64,000 bases of DNA, from assembly GCF_000024105.1 (NCBI RefSeq), contig NC_013171.1, positions 496,001 to 560,000 on the forward strand. The letters are read 5' to 3'. The notes below the pieces were generated by a model that saw nothing but the letters and a program-made list of their open reading frames with translations, did no database searches and was not told the DNA's origin. Shown here piece by piece: positions 49,179 through 58,687 of the stretch (the stretch's first letter is position 1; every line of letters starts with the position of its first letter). Position numbers and translations under genes: made by a program. The DNA is from Anaerococcus prevotii DSM 20548 (GTDB taxonomy: Bacteria; Bacillota; Clostridia; Tissierellales; Peptoniphilaceae).

Positions 49179-49255
49179 CTTAGCTTTAATTATTATTAAA
49201 TTATTTGAAAAATGCCCATAATCTTTAAGTCCTTATAAATTATAGGAACTTAAAT

Positions 49256-50485
49256 TTATTTTTTTCTCTTTATAGAAAGGAAGGCTAAAGAGCTTGCGAA
49301 TAAAGTGGAAACAAGCCCTAATGAAGACTCAACTCCTGTTTTAGAATTAGGAGCTGCTTGTTTATCTTCCTTCTTTTCTTGTTTCTTCGCATAGTTTTTA
49401 TCCTTTGCAGCTGTTTTATCCTTAATAGAATCTTTATCTTTAATAGAATCTTTATCTTTAATAGAATCTTTATCTTTAATAGAATCTTTATCTTTAATAG
49501 AATCTTTATCTTTAATAGAATCTTTATCCTTAGTAGAATCTTTATCCTTTGTAGTTGTTTTATCCTTATTTTCAGTCTTATCTCCTTGCTTTGGACTTTC
49601 ATTTATGGCAAAAACTAAATCTCCATTTTCAAAAAATGTCCCATCGGCAAGTTTTTTGAGGACTATAGGCTTGATAAATTTAGTATTTTCAGGCATATTA
49701 AGGATTTCTACTACATAACCGCCGTCAACTTCTATAATCTTATAATCAGCTTCAGGAAGTTTTTGTTTATTGTATTTTGGTGTAGAAGAACTAATCCCAT
49801 CTACATTGACCGCCTCGTAATCTTCATCAGTTACATAATTCAATTTGATAAATTGATTTTTATTTTCACTAGCCTTCTTTAGTCCTTTTAGACTAGATTT
49901 GATAAATATCTTATTATCGTTAAGTAATGAATAATTTTTATTGTTGTGTGGGTTTGTCTTTGTTCTTTGACCAAGAACTTCAAAGTCAACCAAGGCCTTG
50001 TGGGTAAAATCCCTGAAAAGTCCTTGTTTTTTTCCATTTACTTTCTTAAAAGGAATTTTTTCAATTTCACTAAGCTTTTCTTGATCGATATTATTATCTT
50101 CAAGCAAGTCCCTTGATCTCTTTAAAGCATTTTTAAGCTCTTGTCTGCTATTTCCTTCAAACTTTATAGAAGGATTGTCAATAGCAGCTTCATCTAAACC
50201 ATCAAGGTAGGCCTTGAGTTCTTCTTTGGCCTTTTTTACTCTTTCATCATCCACAGTTTCCTTTGTTGAAGAAGCCATATCGGCACTTTCACTTGAGTCG
50301 GTTTGAGGAGCTTTATTCTCATCGACTTTGCTTTCAACCTTATCCTTGTCAATTTCATCTAGAACTTTTTCTACTTCATCTATGTTAATAGATTCATCTG
50401 CCTTGCTTGTTGGAGCACTTAAACTCATGAAATTAACAGCCAATAACAAGGCTAGGGATAAGCTTACTTTTTTACTTATTTTCAT
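49256..50485 (-). CDS. Repeat-bearing cell-surface protein with sortase-like C-terminus
   Basis: 409-residue secreted protein. The signal peptide (MKISKKVSLSLALLLAVNFM..., cleaved near residue 28) is followed by an acidic helical region (40-130), a folded region of unknown family (150-295), then a K/D tract containing tandem KDKDSI hexapeptides (near 300-360). The C-terminus is PNSKTG, a hydrophobic span and an RKK tail, resembling a variant LPxTG cell-wall sorting signal. The start at 50485 has AAAGGAGG just ahead; a longer frame from 50572 would encode the ribosome site. No homologue is recognised. It probably projects from the cell wall. Confidence 0.78.
   Translation of the reverse strand: MKISKKVSLSLALLLAVNFMSLSAPTSKADESINIDEVEKVLDEIDKDKVESKVDENKAPQTDSSESADMASSTKETVDDERVKKAKEELKAYLDGLDEAAIDNPSIKFEGNSRQELKNALKRSRDLLEDNNIDQEKLSEIEKIPFKKVNGKKQGLFRDFTHKALVDFEVLGQRTKTNPHNNKNYSLLNDNKIFIKSSLKGLKKASENKNQFIKLNYVTDEDYEAVNVDGISSSTPKYNKQKLPEADYKIIEVDGGYVVEILNMPENTKFIKPIVLKKLADGTFFENGDLVFAINESPKQGDKTENKDKTTTKDKDSTKDKDSIKDKDSIKDKDSIKDKDSIKDKDSIKDKDSIKDKTAAKDKNYAKKQEKKEDKQAAPNSKTGVESSLGLVSTLFASSLAFLSIKRKK
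49415..49540. repeat. 18-bp tandem repeat array in the surface protein gene
   Basis: Seven 18-bp units (unit TTTATCTTTAATAGAATC on the plus strand). Units 2-6 (49433-49522) are identical, and units 1 and 7 differ at one or two bases. It encodes KDKDSI hexapeptides on the minus strand, and length changes by slippage would stay in frame. Confidence 0.95.
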
Positions 50486-50594
50486 ATTTCCTCCTTTACT
50501 AATTAGACCTGTGACAAAAGTTTTTATATTTATTTTAAAAAAACTAAAAATAAAATGACAGATATTGTACACCAGTCATACATTAGTTAAGTAT

Positions 50595-50623
50595 AGTATA
50601 ATAAAAAAACAAGGACTTGTCAA
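50595..50623 (-). promoter_or_regulatory. Promoter of the surface protein gene
   Basis: On the minus strand TTGACA (50623-50618), 17 bp, TATACT (50600-50595), about 110 nt before the start. The rest of the 316-bp gap 50486-50801 shows only AT-rich sequence and the terminator below. Confidence 0.75.
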
Positions 50624-50744
50624 TAATGATAATCTCTTTCAACTACTTTGTTTTTAAGATAGTCTTATTTAGAAAAATATAAATCTATTATATTACTTAT
50701 AACAAAATAATGGCTAAATTAAAATAATGCCTATAAGTTACAGA

Positions 50745-50776
50745 TAAAAAACCGCCAAATCAATTGACCTGACGGT
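50745..50776 (-). terminator. Terminator of the large ABC gene
   Basis: On the minus strand the arms at 50764-50776 and 50751-50763 pair throughout with a few wobbles around an AATT loop, followed by a T run (A6 at 50745-50750). Confidence 0.75.
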
Positions 50777-50801
50777 AATTATCATTTAATTATTAAGAAA
50801 G

Positions 50802-53513
50802 TTACTCGGCTGATAAGGCCTTTACTGGGTCTTTTTTAGCTGCAATACTTGATGGGATAATTCCTGCGATTAGGGTAAGTCCTACAGAAATTAATACCAG
50901 TATTAGTCCTGCCTTGGCTGGGAGGAAGGCTCTTATTTCTTCTATCCCACTCATATTTTGGATTAGCTTTGATAATGGAATATTTATTAGCATGGTAGCT
51001 CCAATTCCTATTAAGCCTGACAAGAGACCTATTATAAAGGTTTCTGATAGGAAGACTTTTCTTATATCCTTCTTGCTCGCTCCGATTGATCTTAAGATTC
51101 CAATCTCTTTTACTCTTTCAAGAACTGAGATGTAGGTTATTATTCCAATCATTATAGAGGATACAACAAGACTTACTCCGACAAAGGCTATCAAGAGATA
51201 GGATATGGCGGAGATTATTTGAGTAATTGATGAGGAGATTAGGCCTATATAGTCTGTGTAGGCGATCTTCTCATTTTCACTCTTACCATCGTTATATTCT
51301 TTGATGAAGTCCTTGATCTTGTCCCTATTTTCAAAGTTTTCAACATAGATTGAGATATTTGATGGGGCATCTTTGGATACTAGACCGAACTTTTCTAGGT
51401 TCTTGCTATAAGTCGCATCTCTTAGGAACTCATCGTAAATGTCGAGATAGAGATTTTTGTCGTTTTTGTCAAGGGCGTAGTCTATTAGAGCCCTATTATT
51501 ATTTTTATTGTCTTGATTTTCTGCAAGAGCCATAGGATTCTTGCTTTGGATTTCTTTGGTTTTTTCGCTTAGCTCATCCATAAGCTCAGGTTTATTTCTC
51601 ATTAGATAGGTGTTTACCTTCATTTCTTCCTTACTGTCTAGATTTTCTAGGAAGGATTTACCTATATTTTGTTTCTCCTCGACGCTTGATGCCGTAAAGG
51701 GAAGGTTATTGAGGATGTTTTTATCTTTATTCGCAAGTTGGGCCTTAGCTATTTCTGAATCTTCTACATGCTTTATAAGAAGGTCTGTTAGATCTCTGGA
51801 ATAGGCTAGGGGAGAGTCTATGATTTGATTGTCATCGTTGGTCTTTTTCCTTGCTATTCCTACGATTTTGGCACTTATTGCCTTGTCAATTAATTCCTTT
51901 TTCTTAGCTTCATCGTCACTTATATCAATGAAAGAATCGCCAGATTTTTCGTAATAGTCTGATCCTGTGAGGATTTTGTACTCATGACCTATGATATCTT
52001 TTGGGCTAAGTTTTGCTTCTTTGATGTCGATTTTTTCCTTATTATCAAGTTTTGCTAAGATATCCTTGTAGTCCTTGCTAGGTAAAAGTCCAATCTCGTA
52101 GAGTCTTTGGGTCATGATCTCGTTGTTGTAATCTGTAAAAAGAACTAGGTCTGTGGCTTCCTTCGGCCAGCTTCCTTCTATTATTTCATAGTCATCTGTG
52201 ATCATCTTTGAAACTTTACCGTCTTCTCTGCTTATAAGCTCGGTGAAGTTCTTGTTTGAAGATTGGGGTTTTAGGAGATTTGCCATAAAATTATCTTCCC
52301 TTTCCTCAAATTCTGATCCGTCTGTATTAATTAAATCTCCCTTTGGATCTTTGGTGAAGATATCAAAGTTTGTATCATAAGAATAGGTCACAAAATTGCC
52401 GCCGATTTCGTCGGATAGTTTCTTCTTGTTATCTTCCATGTATTTTTTGAAGGGAGTGAGGTTGTTTTCGCTGTAGGATGCGGAAAGCTCGTTTCTTCTT
52501 TTAAGAATCATGTTGTTTGAGATTACATCCTTAGTTGAATTGGCCTTATCTTTCCTTTCTGGAGGAGTTAAGATATTTTCTAGGTTTAAGGACTCCTTCT
52601 GAATCTGGATAGGGTAGGACTTTAGGGCATTTCTCTGACTTTCTGCTATAAAGTCATCCGCACCCTTTGATATAGAAATTATTAGGGCAATTCCTATAAT
52701 TCCAATAGACCCCGCAAAGGCAGTAAGAATTGTCCTTGCCTTTTTGGTCAAGAGATTGTTAAAGGAGAGGTTAAGGGCTTGTTTTATTCCTAAATTTAGC
52801 CTTCTAGTCTTAAAATTTTCTTCATCATTTTTTTCCTCATAAGGGTCTGAATCATCAAGGATTACCCCGTCACGGATTTTGACAATCCTTGTAGAATATT
52901 TTTCGGCAAGTTCTGGGTTGTGGGTTACCATTATGACCAGCCTGTCCTTAGATATTTCCTTTAACAGATCCATAATTTGCTTAGATGTGTTGGTATCTAG
53001 AGCTCCTGTTGGCTCGTCAGCAAGGACGATTTCTGGATTGTTTACCAAGGCGCGGGCTATGGCAACTCTTTGCATCTGTCCGCCAGATAGCTCGGCTGGT
53101 TTCTTGTAGATATGATCTTTAAGTCCTACCTTATCAAGGGCTTCTATGGCTCGCCTCTTCCTATCTTCCTTCTTCACGCCAGAAAGGGTTAGGGCAAGCT
53201 CAACATTTGAAAGGATCGTTTGATGGCTTATTAGATTGTAGGATTGGAAGATAAAGCCAACCGAAACATTTCTATAATAATCCCAATCAGAATCCTTGAA
53301 GTTTTTGGTAGACTTACCATCTATCAAGAGATCTCCAGAAGTATACTTATCTAGACCTCCTATTATATTAAGCAGGGTTGTCTTACCACCACCGCTTCTT
53401 CCTAAGATGGAGACGAATTCATTTTTCCTAAAGGAAATCGAAACTTCGTCTAAGGCCTTCTGTTCGAAGTCGCCTGTCTTGTATATTTTTGTGATACTTT
53501 TAAGTTCTAACAT
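50802..53513 (-). CDS. Fused ABC transporter ATPase-permease, MacB/FtsX type
   Basis: 903-residue single-chain transporter. The N-terminal ABC domain (1-220) has Walker [10 protein letters not shown] (near 37), a Q-loop IFQSYN, signature [15 protein letters not shown] (near 142), Walker [13 protein letters not shown] (near 162) and VTHN. A linker leads to a membrane helix near 262-282, a large extracellular region (near 285-765, with a helical charged segment), and three helices at the end (near 775-800, 825-850 and 862-885), which is the FtsX/MacB permease fold. Such proteins export peptides, lipoproteins or bacteriocins, or resist host peptides; the substrate is not evident. GAGGA precedes the ATG. 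It is monocistronic. Confidence 0.9.
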   Translation of the reverse strand: MLELKSITKIYKTGDFEQKALDEVSISFRKNEFVSILGRSGGGKTTLLNIIGGLDKYTSGDLLIDGKSTKNFKDSDWDYYRNVSVGFIFQSYNLISHQTILSNVELALTLSGVKKEDRKRRAIEALDKVGLKDHIYKKPAELSGGQMQRVAIARALVNNPEIVLADEPTGALDTNTSKQIMDLLKEISKDRLVIMVTHNPELAEKYSTRIVKIRDGVILDDSDPYEEKNDEENFKTRRLNLGIKQALNLSFNNLLTKKARTILTAFAGSIGIIGIALIISISKGADDFIAESQRNALKSYPIQIQKESLNLENILTPPERKDKANSTKDVISNNMILKRRNELSASYSENNLTPFKKYMEDNKKKLSDEIGGNFVTYSYDTNFDIFTKDPKGDLINTDGSEFEEREDNFMANLLKPQSSNKNFTELISREDGKVSKMITDDYEIIEGSWPKEATDLVLFTDYNNEIMTQRLYEIGLLPSKDYKDILAKLDNKEKIDIKEAKLSPKDIIGHEYKILTGSDYYEKSGDSFIDISDDEAKKKELIDKAISAKIVGIARKKTNDDNQIIDSPLAYSRDLTDLLIKHVEDSEIAKAQLANKDKNILNNLPFTASSVEEKQNIGKSFLENLDSKEEMKVNTYLMRNKPELMDELSEKTKEIQSKNPMALAENQDNKNNNRALIDYALDKNDKNLYLDIYDEFLRDATYSKNLEKFGLVSKDAPSNISIYVENFENRDKIKDFIKEYNDGKSENEKIAYTDYIGLISSSITQIISAISYLLIAFVGVSLVVSSIMIGIITYISVLERVKEIGILRSIGASKKDIRKVFLSETFIIGLLSGLIGIGATMLINIPLSKLIQNMSGIEEIRAFLPAKAGLILVLISVGLTLIAGIIPSSIAAKKDPVKALSAE

Positions 53514-53592
53514 ATATCCTCTTTTCTATAGCAATATTTATACCCTAATTGTAAAGGCTATCAAATTAATGTACATTAAGTATTAAGCGATT

Positions 53593-54615
53593 ATGAGAGA
53601 GACTGATGAATTATTTATTTATAAAGAAAATTCAATAGAAAAAACAAAAGATAATCTTCCTACTTACAAGAAGCTGGGTGTTAATTTCATAGCTATTGAT
53701 ATGGGAGAATTTATAAATGATGATTATTTAAGGGAGATTTTCTCTTTAAATGAATTCTTGAAGAAACAAGGCTTTGGTCTTATGCTTAGGCTTGATTTAT
53801 TGATCTTATCTAAAAATCTTCTCGATTCAAAATTAGGTGATTTGACCTGGGAAAATACCAAGGTCAAAAGAGCAGTGCTATCATTTTTAAACTTCCTTGT
53901 CAAAAGAGGAATAGCTGCTTTTGATTTTTTAAATTTATCAGAGATACTAGATGATAAAAATTTCTTAGAGGAGATTAGAGAAATTAATAAAAATGTTCGT
54001 CACCTAAATGAAGATGTGCTTACGACAAGCCTAATAGATAAGCCTCAGTTTATCAAGTACTTATCTTCTACTGGGAAGACTGACTTTTCTTTCATCCAAG
54101 CTATGATAGATCATCTTAAGATAGAAGATTTAAATTCTTTTTATGAAAGTGGCCCGATTTTTGCTAAGACTTGGGATGATTTCTCAAACAAATTCTCTAA
54201 AAATTTTGCTTATTTTAGCATAAGTCAGAAAATATCTAATATCCTAGCCCTCAAAGGACCCGTTTATTTAGAAAGCAGTGATATAGATTTCGAAATGGAG
54301 GGACCCTTTTATAAGCTTACTTCCTATATAGAAAATCTTTCTAGAGTAAGGAAAGAAAACAAGTCTTTGACAAGGGGAGATTTTCTTGAGATTTTCAAAA
54401 AGGATAAGGACGTCTTTGCCTATATCAGACGATATAAAAATGAGAAAGCTCTTGTAATCAACAATCTAAGCCAAAAGGAATTTCTCCTTCCTATTTCTAT
54501 GTATCTGGCAGATTATTCCTCCTACAAACTCGCTTTGGGAAATTACGGTCAAAGAAAGATGGTTGATAATCTTCTCCTTAGGCCCTTCGAAACATCAATT
54601 TTTATAAAAAAATAA
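53593..54615 (+). CDS. Shrunken GH13-like protein, probable pseudoenzyme related to phosphotrehalase
   Basis: 340 residues. The last 100 (YKLTSYIENLSRVRKENKSL to LRPFETSIFIKK) match the treC-type C-terminal beta domain, including FAYIRRY, LGNYGQRK and the closing FIKK. Near 208, GPVYLESSDIDFEMEGP parallels the treC GTPYIYQGEEIGM block. Upstream, a shortened barrel lacks the catalytic triad: the nucleophile segment reads RGIAAFDFLNL instead of KGIGGFRFDVLN, the acid Glu segment is missing, and no NNHDQP motif exists. The segment between is deleted (the family is usually about 550). The start lacks a clear ribosome site. Binding or regulation in place of catalysis is an inference. Confidence 0.75.
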   Translation: MRETDELFIYKENSIEKTKDNLPTYKKLGVNFIAIDMGEFINDDYLREIFSLNEFLKKQGFGLMLRLDLLILSKNLLDSKLGDLTWENTKVKRAVLSFLNFLVKRGIAAFDFLNLSEILDDKNFLEEIREINKNVRHLNEDVLTTSLIDKPQFIKYLSSTGKTDFSFIQAMIDHLKIEDLNSFYESGPIFAKTWDDFSNKFSKNFAYFSISQKISNILALKGPVYLESSDIDFEMEGPFYKLTSYIENLSRVRKENKSLTRGDFLEIFKKDKDVFAYIRRYKNEKALVINNLSQKEFLLPISMYLADYSSYKLALGNYGQRKMVDNLLLRPFETSIFIKK

Positions 54616-54680
54616 ATTAGTCTTTAAATTTCCTAGTAAAACAATATGATATATGATAAACGAAAAATATAGGAGGTAAC

Positions 54681-55967
54681 ATGAAATTTATTTCATTAAT
54701 AATAACGATAGGCCTATTTTTCCTCTTAGGGAAAATGAAAGAAAAAAATATTTCTTTTGCTAAGAGAGTAATTTTGGCGGCTATCTTGGGTCTAGGCTTG
54801 GGATATTTCTTTGCTGGATCAACTGAATATGTAGCAATTTTTGGGAAAGTTTTTATAAGATTGTTATCAGCAATGGTTATACCGCTCTTATTTGCTACCA
54901 TTATAAGAACAACCCTAAATACTGGTTCTCTGGGCAAGCTTAGAAGCGTAGGGCTTAAGTCTGTGGGCATACTAAGTCTCCATAATATCTTAGGATCAAC
55001 AATTGGTCTAATCCTTGCTGTTATCTTTTCTATAGGTAAGGGAGCGAGTATCCCTTTGCCAGAAGCAAGCGAAGTTAAGGAAGTGCCTACTGTAGCAGAG
55101 ACTATTACAAACTTCTTTCCATCAAATATTATTTCAAACGCAGGAGATGGGATGGTAATTCCTGTAATAATTTTCTCTATCCTAGTTTCAATAGCAGCCC
55201 TTAAGCTAGTTGATAAGGGAGAAGGAGAGAAAGTTACGGCCTTTAAGGACTTTATCAATTCCTTTGCAGAGATAATCTATCAGCTTACAAGTATGATTAC
55301 AAGTCTTACACCTTTTGCTGTCCTATCTTTAATGGCAGAAGCTGTATCAAAGATTGACTATGAAGCTGTTAAGCCACTTTTACTAATCTTAGTTTTAAAC
55401 TATGTTGCAAGTGCTATCCATTCATTTATTACGACAGGAGCCCTTGTTTCTGTATTTGCTAAGGTAAATCCTGTAAAGTACTTCAAAAATGCATGGCCTG
55501 CTCAAGTAGTTGGTTTTACAACTCAATCATCAATGGGATCTCTTCCAGTAAATATGGAAAATCTAGAAAAGACTCAAGGAGTCTCAGAAGATATAGCCTC
55601 TTTCGTAGCTCCACTTGGGGCAACCATGGGCATGCCAGGTTGTGCAGGCTTTTGGCCAGTGATGAATGCTGTTCTTACAATAAATGTTATGGGACTTGAT
55701 TTTGGAGGATTTGACTATGTTAAGCTAGTACTAATAGCCCTTCTAGTTTCTCTAGGAACTGTCGGTGTACCAGGAACGGCAACTATAGCAACTACTGCAG
55801 TTTTTGCTGCTATGGGACTTCCTCTAGAAATGGTAGTTCTCCTAGCACCAATTTCTTCTCTAGCAGATATGGGAAGGACATCTACAAATGTAGTCGCAGC
55901 CAACTCTTCTGCCCTAATAGTTGCAGCAAGTGAAGGAAAGCTAAATAGAGAAGTATTTAATAGCTAA
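54681..55967 (+). CDS. Dicarboxylate/amino acid:cation symporter, TcyP-like
   Basis: 428-residue membrane transporter of the DAACS family. The C-terminal half holds the family hallmarks: TTQSSMGSLPVNMEN (near 274, the serine-rich HP1 region), GATMGMPGCAGFWPVMNAV (near 311) and an LGTVGVPGTATIATTAVF (near 358) HP2 region. The CAGFWP form resembles the L-cystine/dicarboxylate carriers of the TcyP group more than the NMDGT glutamate carriers. AGGAGG precedes the ATG. It lies 66 bp after the GH13-like gene, possibly in one unit, and ends at a terminator. The likely substrate is cystine, or a related amino acid. Confidence 0.85.
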   Translation: MKFISLIITIGLFFLLGKMKEKNISFAKRVILAAILGLGLGYFFAGSTEYVAIFGKVFIRLLSAMVIPLLFATIIRTTLNTGSLGKLRSVGLKSVGILSLHNILGSTIGLILAVIFSIGKGASIPLPEASEVKEVPTVAETITNFFPSNIISNAGDGMVIPVIIFSILVSIAALKLVDKGEGEKVTAFKDFINSFAEIIYQLTSMITSLTPFAVLSLMAEAVSKIDYEAVKPLLLILVLNYVASAIHSFITTGALVSVFAKVNPVKYFKNAWPAQVVGFTTQSSMGSLPVNMENLEKTQGVSEDIASFVAPLGATMGMPGCAGFWPVMNAVLTINVMGLDFGGFDYVKLVLIALLVSLGTVGVPGTATIATTAVFAAMGLPLEMVVLLAPISSLADMGRTSTNVVAANSSALIVAASEGKLNREVFNS

Positions 55968-56008
55968 AGCTGTTTTTCGTAAATATTTTAGAAAATAAGC
56001 TCATTTGT

Positions 56009-56038
56009 CTAAGGCCCGGCAGCTGCTGGGTCTTTTAT
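56009..56038 (+). terminator. Terminator after the symporter gene
   Basis: GGCCCGGCAGCT pairs back on AGCTGCTGGGTC with two wobbles, and TTTTATT follows. Confidence 0.8.
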
Positions 56039-56111
56039 TGTAAAAACTTTTAATGCTTGTAGAATATATTTTGAAAGATGAAAGCTTATAAAAATAGAAA
56101 TAGAGGATAAA

Positions 56112-56798
56112 ATGACAGACAAAAAGGAAAAATACATACCCCAAGTTCATTCAAAACTTAGGAAATCTTTTATCACAGTCCCAAAGGAGATCTACAGGGC
56201 TAGTGGTATCATGATTTTTGAAAAAAGAATCAAGTCACTCTTGTTTACCACAGACCTTGCCATAATAAGAAACTCAAATGCGGACTCTATCATGGCAGTC
56301 TATCCTTACACTCCACAAAACTCCATCTCCCAGGCAATCCTAGACGTATCAAACGTCCCTTGTTTTATAGGAGTGGGAGGTGGAACAACTCAAGGATTAA
56401 GGTCCAAATATATTGCCATTGAGGCAGAACTTGCTGGAGCTTACGGTGTTGTAGTAAACTCACCCATACCAAACGAAGATATCAAAGCCATATCTGATTT
56501 TGTAGATATACCTGTAATTGCCTCAGTTGTAAGCTTTGAAAATGACTATATGGGAAAAATTGCAGCAGGAGCGGAAATCCTAAATGTGTCAGGAGGCAAA
56601 TACACAGCAGCCCTAGTTCGTGAGATTAGAAAAAATATTGGAGATAAATTTCCAATAATAGCCACAGGAGGAAAGAATGGCGAGCAAATCCTAGAAACTA
56701 TAGAGGCAGGAGCCAATGCAATCTCCTACACTCCACCATCAAGTTCAGATGTCTTTGGTTCTATGATGGATGCTTATAGAAATGAGGAATTACATTGA
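56112..56798 (+). CDS. TIM-barrel protein of unknown function (often labelled hydrolase)
   Basis: 228 residues, soluble. The run VPCFIGVGGGTTQG (near 83) and the C-terminal PIIATGGKNGEQILETIEAGANAISYTPPSSSDVF (near 181-215) show repeated (beta-alpha) units with a phosphate-binding GG turn, as in HisA/ThiE-like barrels. The same family is present in many Firmicutes, usually annotated only as hydrolase; the real activity is unknown. It overlaps the P1 peptidase start by 4 bp (TTGA), so the two are translationally coupled, and substrates may be related. Confidence 0.7.
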   Translation: MTDKKEKYIPQVHSKLRKSFITVPKEIYRASGIMIFEKRIKSLLFTTDLAIIRNSNADSIMAVYPYTPQNSISQAILDVSNVPCFIGVGGGTTQGLRSKYIAIEAELAGAYGVVVNSPIPNEDIKAISDFVDIPVIASVVSFENDYMGKIAAGAEILNVSGGKYTAALVREIRKNIGDKFPIIATGGKNGEQILETIEAGANAISYTPPSSSDVFGSMMDAYRNEELH

Positions 56799-57745
56799 TT
56801 TATGAAGGATTTCTAACAGATGTTGGTGGAATTAAGCTAGGACACGCAAGTGATTTTAAGGGAGGGACAGGCCTTAGTGTGATAATCCCGGATTCAGGAA
56901 ACACAGCAGCCGTAGAGGTTAGAGGATCTGCTCCAGGAACGAGAGAAACGGACCTACTTAGCCCAATCAATCAAGTAAGCGAAGTAAATGGCATAATTCT
57001 TTCTGGCGGCTCTGCCTACGGGCTCGATGCGGCAAGTGGACTAATGGAGGCTCTGGAAAAAGACGGAAGAGGCTTTGATGTAGGATGCGGCATTGTACCG
57101 ATTGTAAGCCAGGCTGTCCTATTCGACATGGCCTACAAAGACCCCAAGGCAAGACCTGATGCTAAGATGGCAAAGCTTGCCTACGAAAACGCTAGCTACG
57201 ATAACAAGGATCAAGGAATAATTGGGGCAGGAACTGGAGCTACTGTAGGAAAGGGTCTGGGTATGGATAAGGCCATGAAATCAGGACTCGGTCAAGCTTC
57301 TATGAAATTAGGAAAACTAGTTGTATCTGCTATGGTTTGTGTAAATGCCTTCGGAGATATCTTCGATTATGAAAAAGGAATCCAAATTGCAGGGCCAAAA
57401 GTAGATGGAAAGATTATAAACACTATGGAGAATATAGGAAAAATCGCCCAGAGCTTTTCAGAAGTTGAAGGAAAGAATACGACAATAGGCCTTGTTGCGA
57501 CAAATGCGATCTTTGATAAGACAAAGCTTACTAAGATTTGCCAAATGAGCCACGATGCTTATGCTAGATCGATCAATCCAGTCCATACCATGTTTGATGG
57601 GGATACAATATTTGCCCTAGCTACTAACAAAATAGCAGCTGATGTAAATATAGTAGGAGCCCTTTCGGCTAAAGTTATGTCAAGGGCTATAGCTAATGCG
57701 ATTTATAAAGTAAATGAGCAATCTTCTAATAGCTATAATTTATAA
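56795..57745 (+). CDS. P1 family peptidase (DmpA/BapA-like)
   Basis: 316 residues. The family is made as an inactive chain that cleaves itself to expose an N-terminal Ser or Thr nucleophile; here the candidate is the Thr in KNTTIGLVATNA (near 230). The GIILSGGSAYGLDAASGLMEALE block (near 70-92) and GAGTGATVGKGLG (near 147-159) are characteristic of DmpA/BapA-type aminopeptidases. Translation begins at TTG 56795, with GAGGA about 7 nt upstream and the previous stop codon overlapping. It is likely to trim short peptides, including N-terminal or beta-amino-acid peptides, after opp import. Confidence 0.88.
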   Translation: MIYEGFLTDVGGIKLGHASDFKGGTGLSVIIPDSGNTAAVEVRGSAPGTRETDLLSPINQVSEVNGIILSGGSAYGLDAASGLMEALEKDGRGFDVGCGIVPIVSQAVLFDMAYKDPKARPDAKMAKLAYENASYDNKDQGIIGAGTGATVGKGLGMDKAMKSGLGQASMKLGKLVVSAMVCVNAFGDIFDYEKGIQIAGPKVDGKIINTMENIGKIAQSFSEVEGKNTTIGLVATNAIFDKTKLTKICQMSHDAYARSINPVHTMFDGDTIFALATNKIAADVNIVGALSAKVMSRAIANAIYKVNEQSSNSYNL

Positions 57746-57753
57746 GAAAATTC

Positions 57754-57782
57754 TTGACAAAGAAGATTGCCTATAGTATTAT
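57754..57782 (+). promoter_or_regulatory. Promoter of rpsF-ssb-rpsR
   Basis: TTGACA (57754-57759), 17 bp, TATTAT (57777-57782). It gives a leader of about 60 nt. Confidence 0.85.
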
Positions 57783-57801
57783 ACATAGGTAATAATTCTC
57801 T

Positions 57802-57824
57802 ACTCCGTAAGTAATTAACGGGGT
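57802..57824 (+). promoter_or_regulatory. Leader hairpin before rpsF
   Basis: ACTCCGT (57802-57808) pairs with ACGGGGT (57818-57824). It lies just ahead of the rpsF ribosome site and includes a CCG element, as in the S6:S18-binding leader motif of other bacteria. Confidence 0.4.
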
Positions 57825-57850
57825 CAAGACCACAGGGAGGTGAAATATAC

Positions 57851-58135
57851 ATGAATAAATACGAAGCAGTGTTGATTTTCAAAGCTGACATGGCGGATAG
57901 TGAAAGAGAAAGCCTACTTGACAGATTTAAAGATATCATAGGTCAAGACGGTGAAGTAACTAACGTTGATGATTGGGGAAAAAGAAAACTAGCTTACGAA
58001 ATTAATGACCTTAAAGAAGGTTATTACTACATCGTAGACTTCGATTCTAACCCAGACCATATCAAAGAATTTGAAAGAAGACTAAGACTTTCAGACTTTG
58101 TAATCAGATACATGGTTATCAGAAAAGAGGACTAA
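57851..58135 (+). CDS. rpsF: 30S ribosomal protein S6
   Basis: 94 residues with the alpha-beta S6 fold; DDWGKRKLAYEINDLKEGYYYIVDFDS (near 42-68) is characteristic, as is a conserved IRYMVIR near the end. AGGGAGG precedes the ATG. It is first of a three-gene operon with ssb and rpsR, which link S6, single-strand binding and S18 across Firmicutes. It may take part with S18 in autoregulation through the leader hairpin. Confidence 0.97.
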   Translation: MNKYEAVLIFKADMADSERESLLDRFKDIIGQDGEVTNVDDWGKRKLAYEINDLKEGYYYIVDFDSNPDHIKEFERRLRLSDFVIRYMVIRKED

Positions 58136-58138
58136 TCA

Positions 58139-58669
58139 ATGAATAAAGTTATCCTTATCGGAAGACTCGTAAGAGATCCTGAGTTGAGATATACTCAATC
58201 TCAAAGAGCCGTATGTACATTTACATTGGCAGTAGATAAGAGACTTAGCAGAGAGAGAAAGAACGAACTGGAAGCTCAAAATCGTCCGACAGCTGATTTT
58301 CTAAGAATTACCGTTTGGGGAGTTCAAGGAGAAAATGCCAGCAAATACCTCAGAAAAGGAAGTCAATGCGCAGTAGATGGTAGAATCGAAACAGGTTCCT
58401 ACCAAGATAGAGAAACAGGTAAGACTGTCTATACAACTGATGTTGTAGCAGATAATGTTGAATTTATAGGATCGAGATCTGACAATCAATCTTCTGGATT
58501 TAACAACAACAGCTACGACAATCAAGATACCTACAGAAATGACTATTCACAAACAAACAACTACCAACAAAACAGGGGAAATAATAATAACCAAGCTTTT
58601 GAAGGTGGAGATGATTTCTTTGATGATGACTTTACTGAGATTGAGGATGATGGAAGGATTCCATTCTAA
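58139..58669 (+). CDS. ssb: Single-stranded DNA-binding protein
   Basis: 176 residues. The N-terminal 110 residues form the OB fold (MNKVILIGRLVRDPELRYTQ start, FLRITVWGVQGENASKYL and a KGSQCAVDGRI segment). A Gln/Asn-rich disordered linker (near 118-160) leads to an acidic tail ending IEDDGRIPF, the partner-binding DIPF-like tip. It starts 3 bp after the rpsF stop and precedes rpsR, a standard arrangement. Confidence 0.97.
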   Translation: MNKVILIGRLVRDPELRYTQSQRAVCTFTLAVDKRLSRERKNELEAQNRPTADFLRITVWGVQGENASKYLRKGSQCAVDGRIETGSYQDRETGKTVYTTDVVADNVEFIGSRSDNQSSGFNNNSYDNQDTYRNDYSQTNNYQQNRGNNNNQAFEGGDDFFDDDFTEIEDDGRIPF

Positions 58670-58687
58670 TATAAGAAAGGATTTATG

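Noticed and set aside
49318-49618. Frames with repeated hydrophobic or basic hexapeptides opposite or out of phase with the surface protein
   Set aside because: They arise only from the 18-bp repeat array and have no ribosome site; the minus-strand frame with signal peptide and sorting-like end is the real gene.
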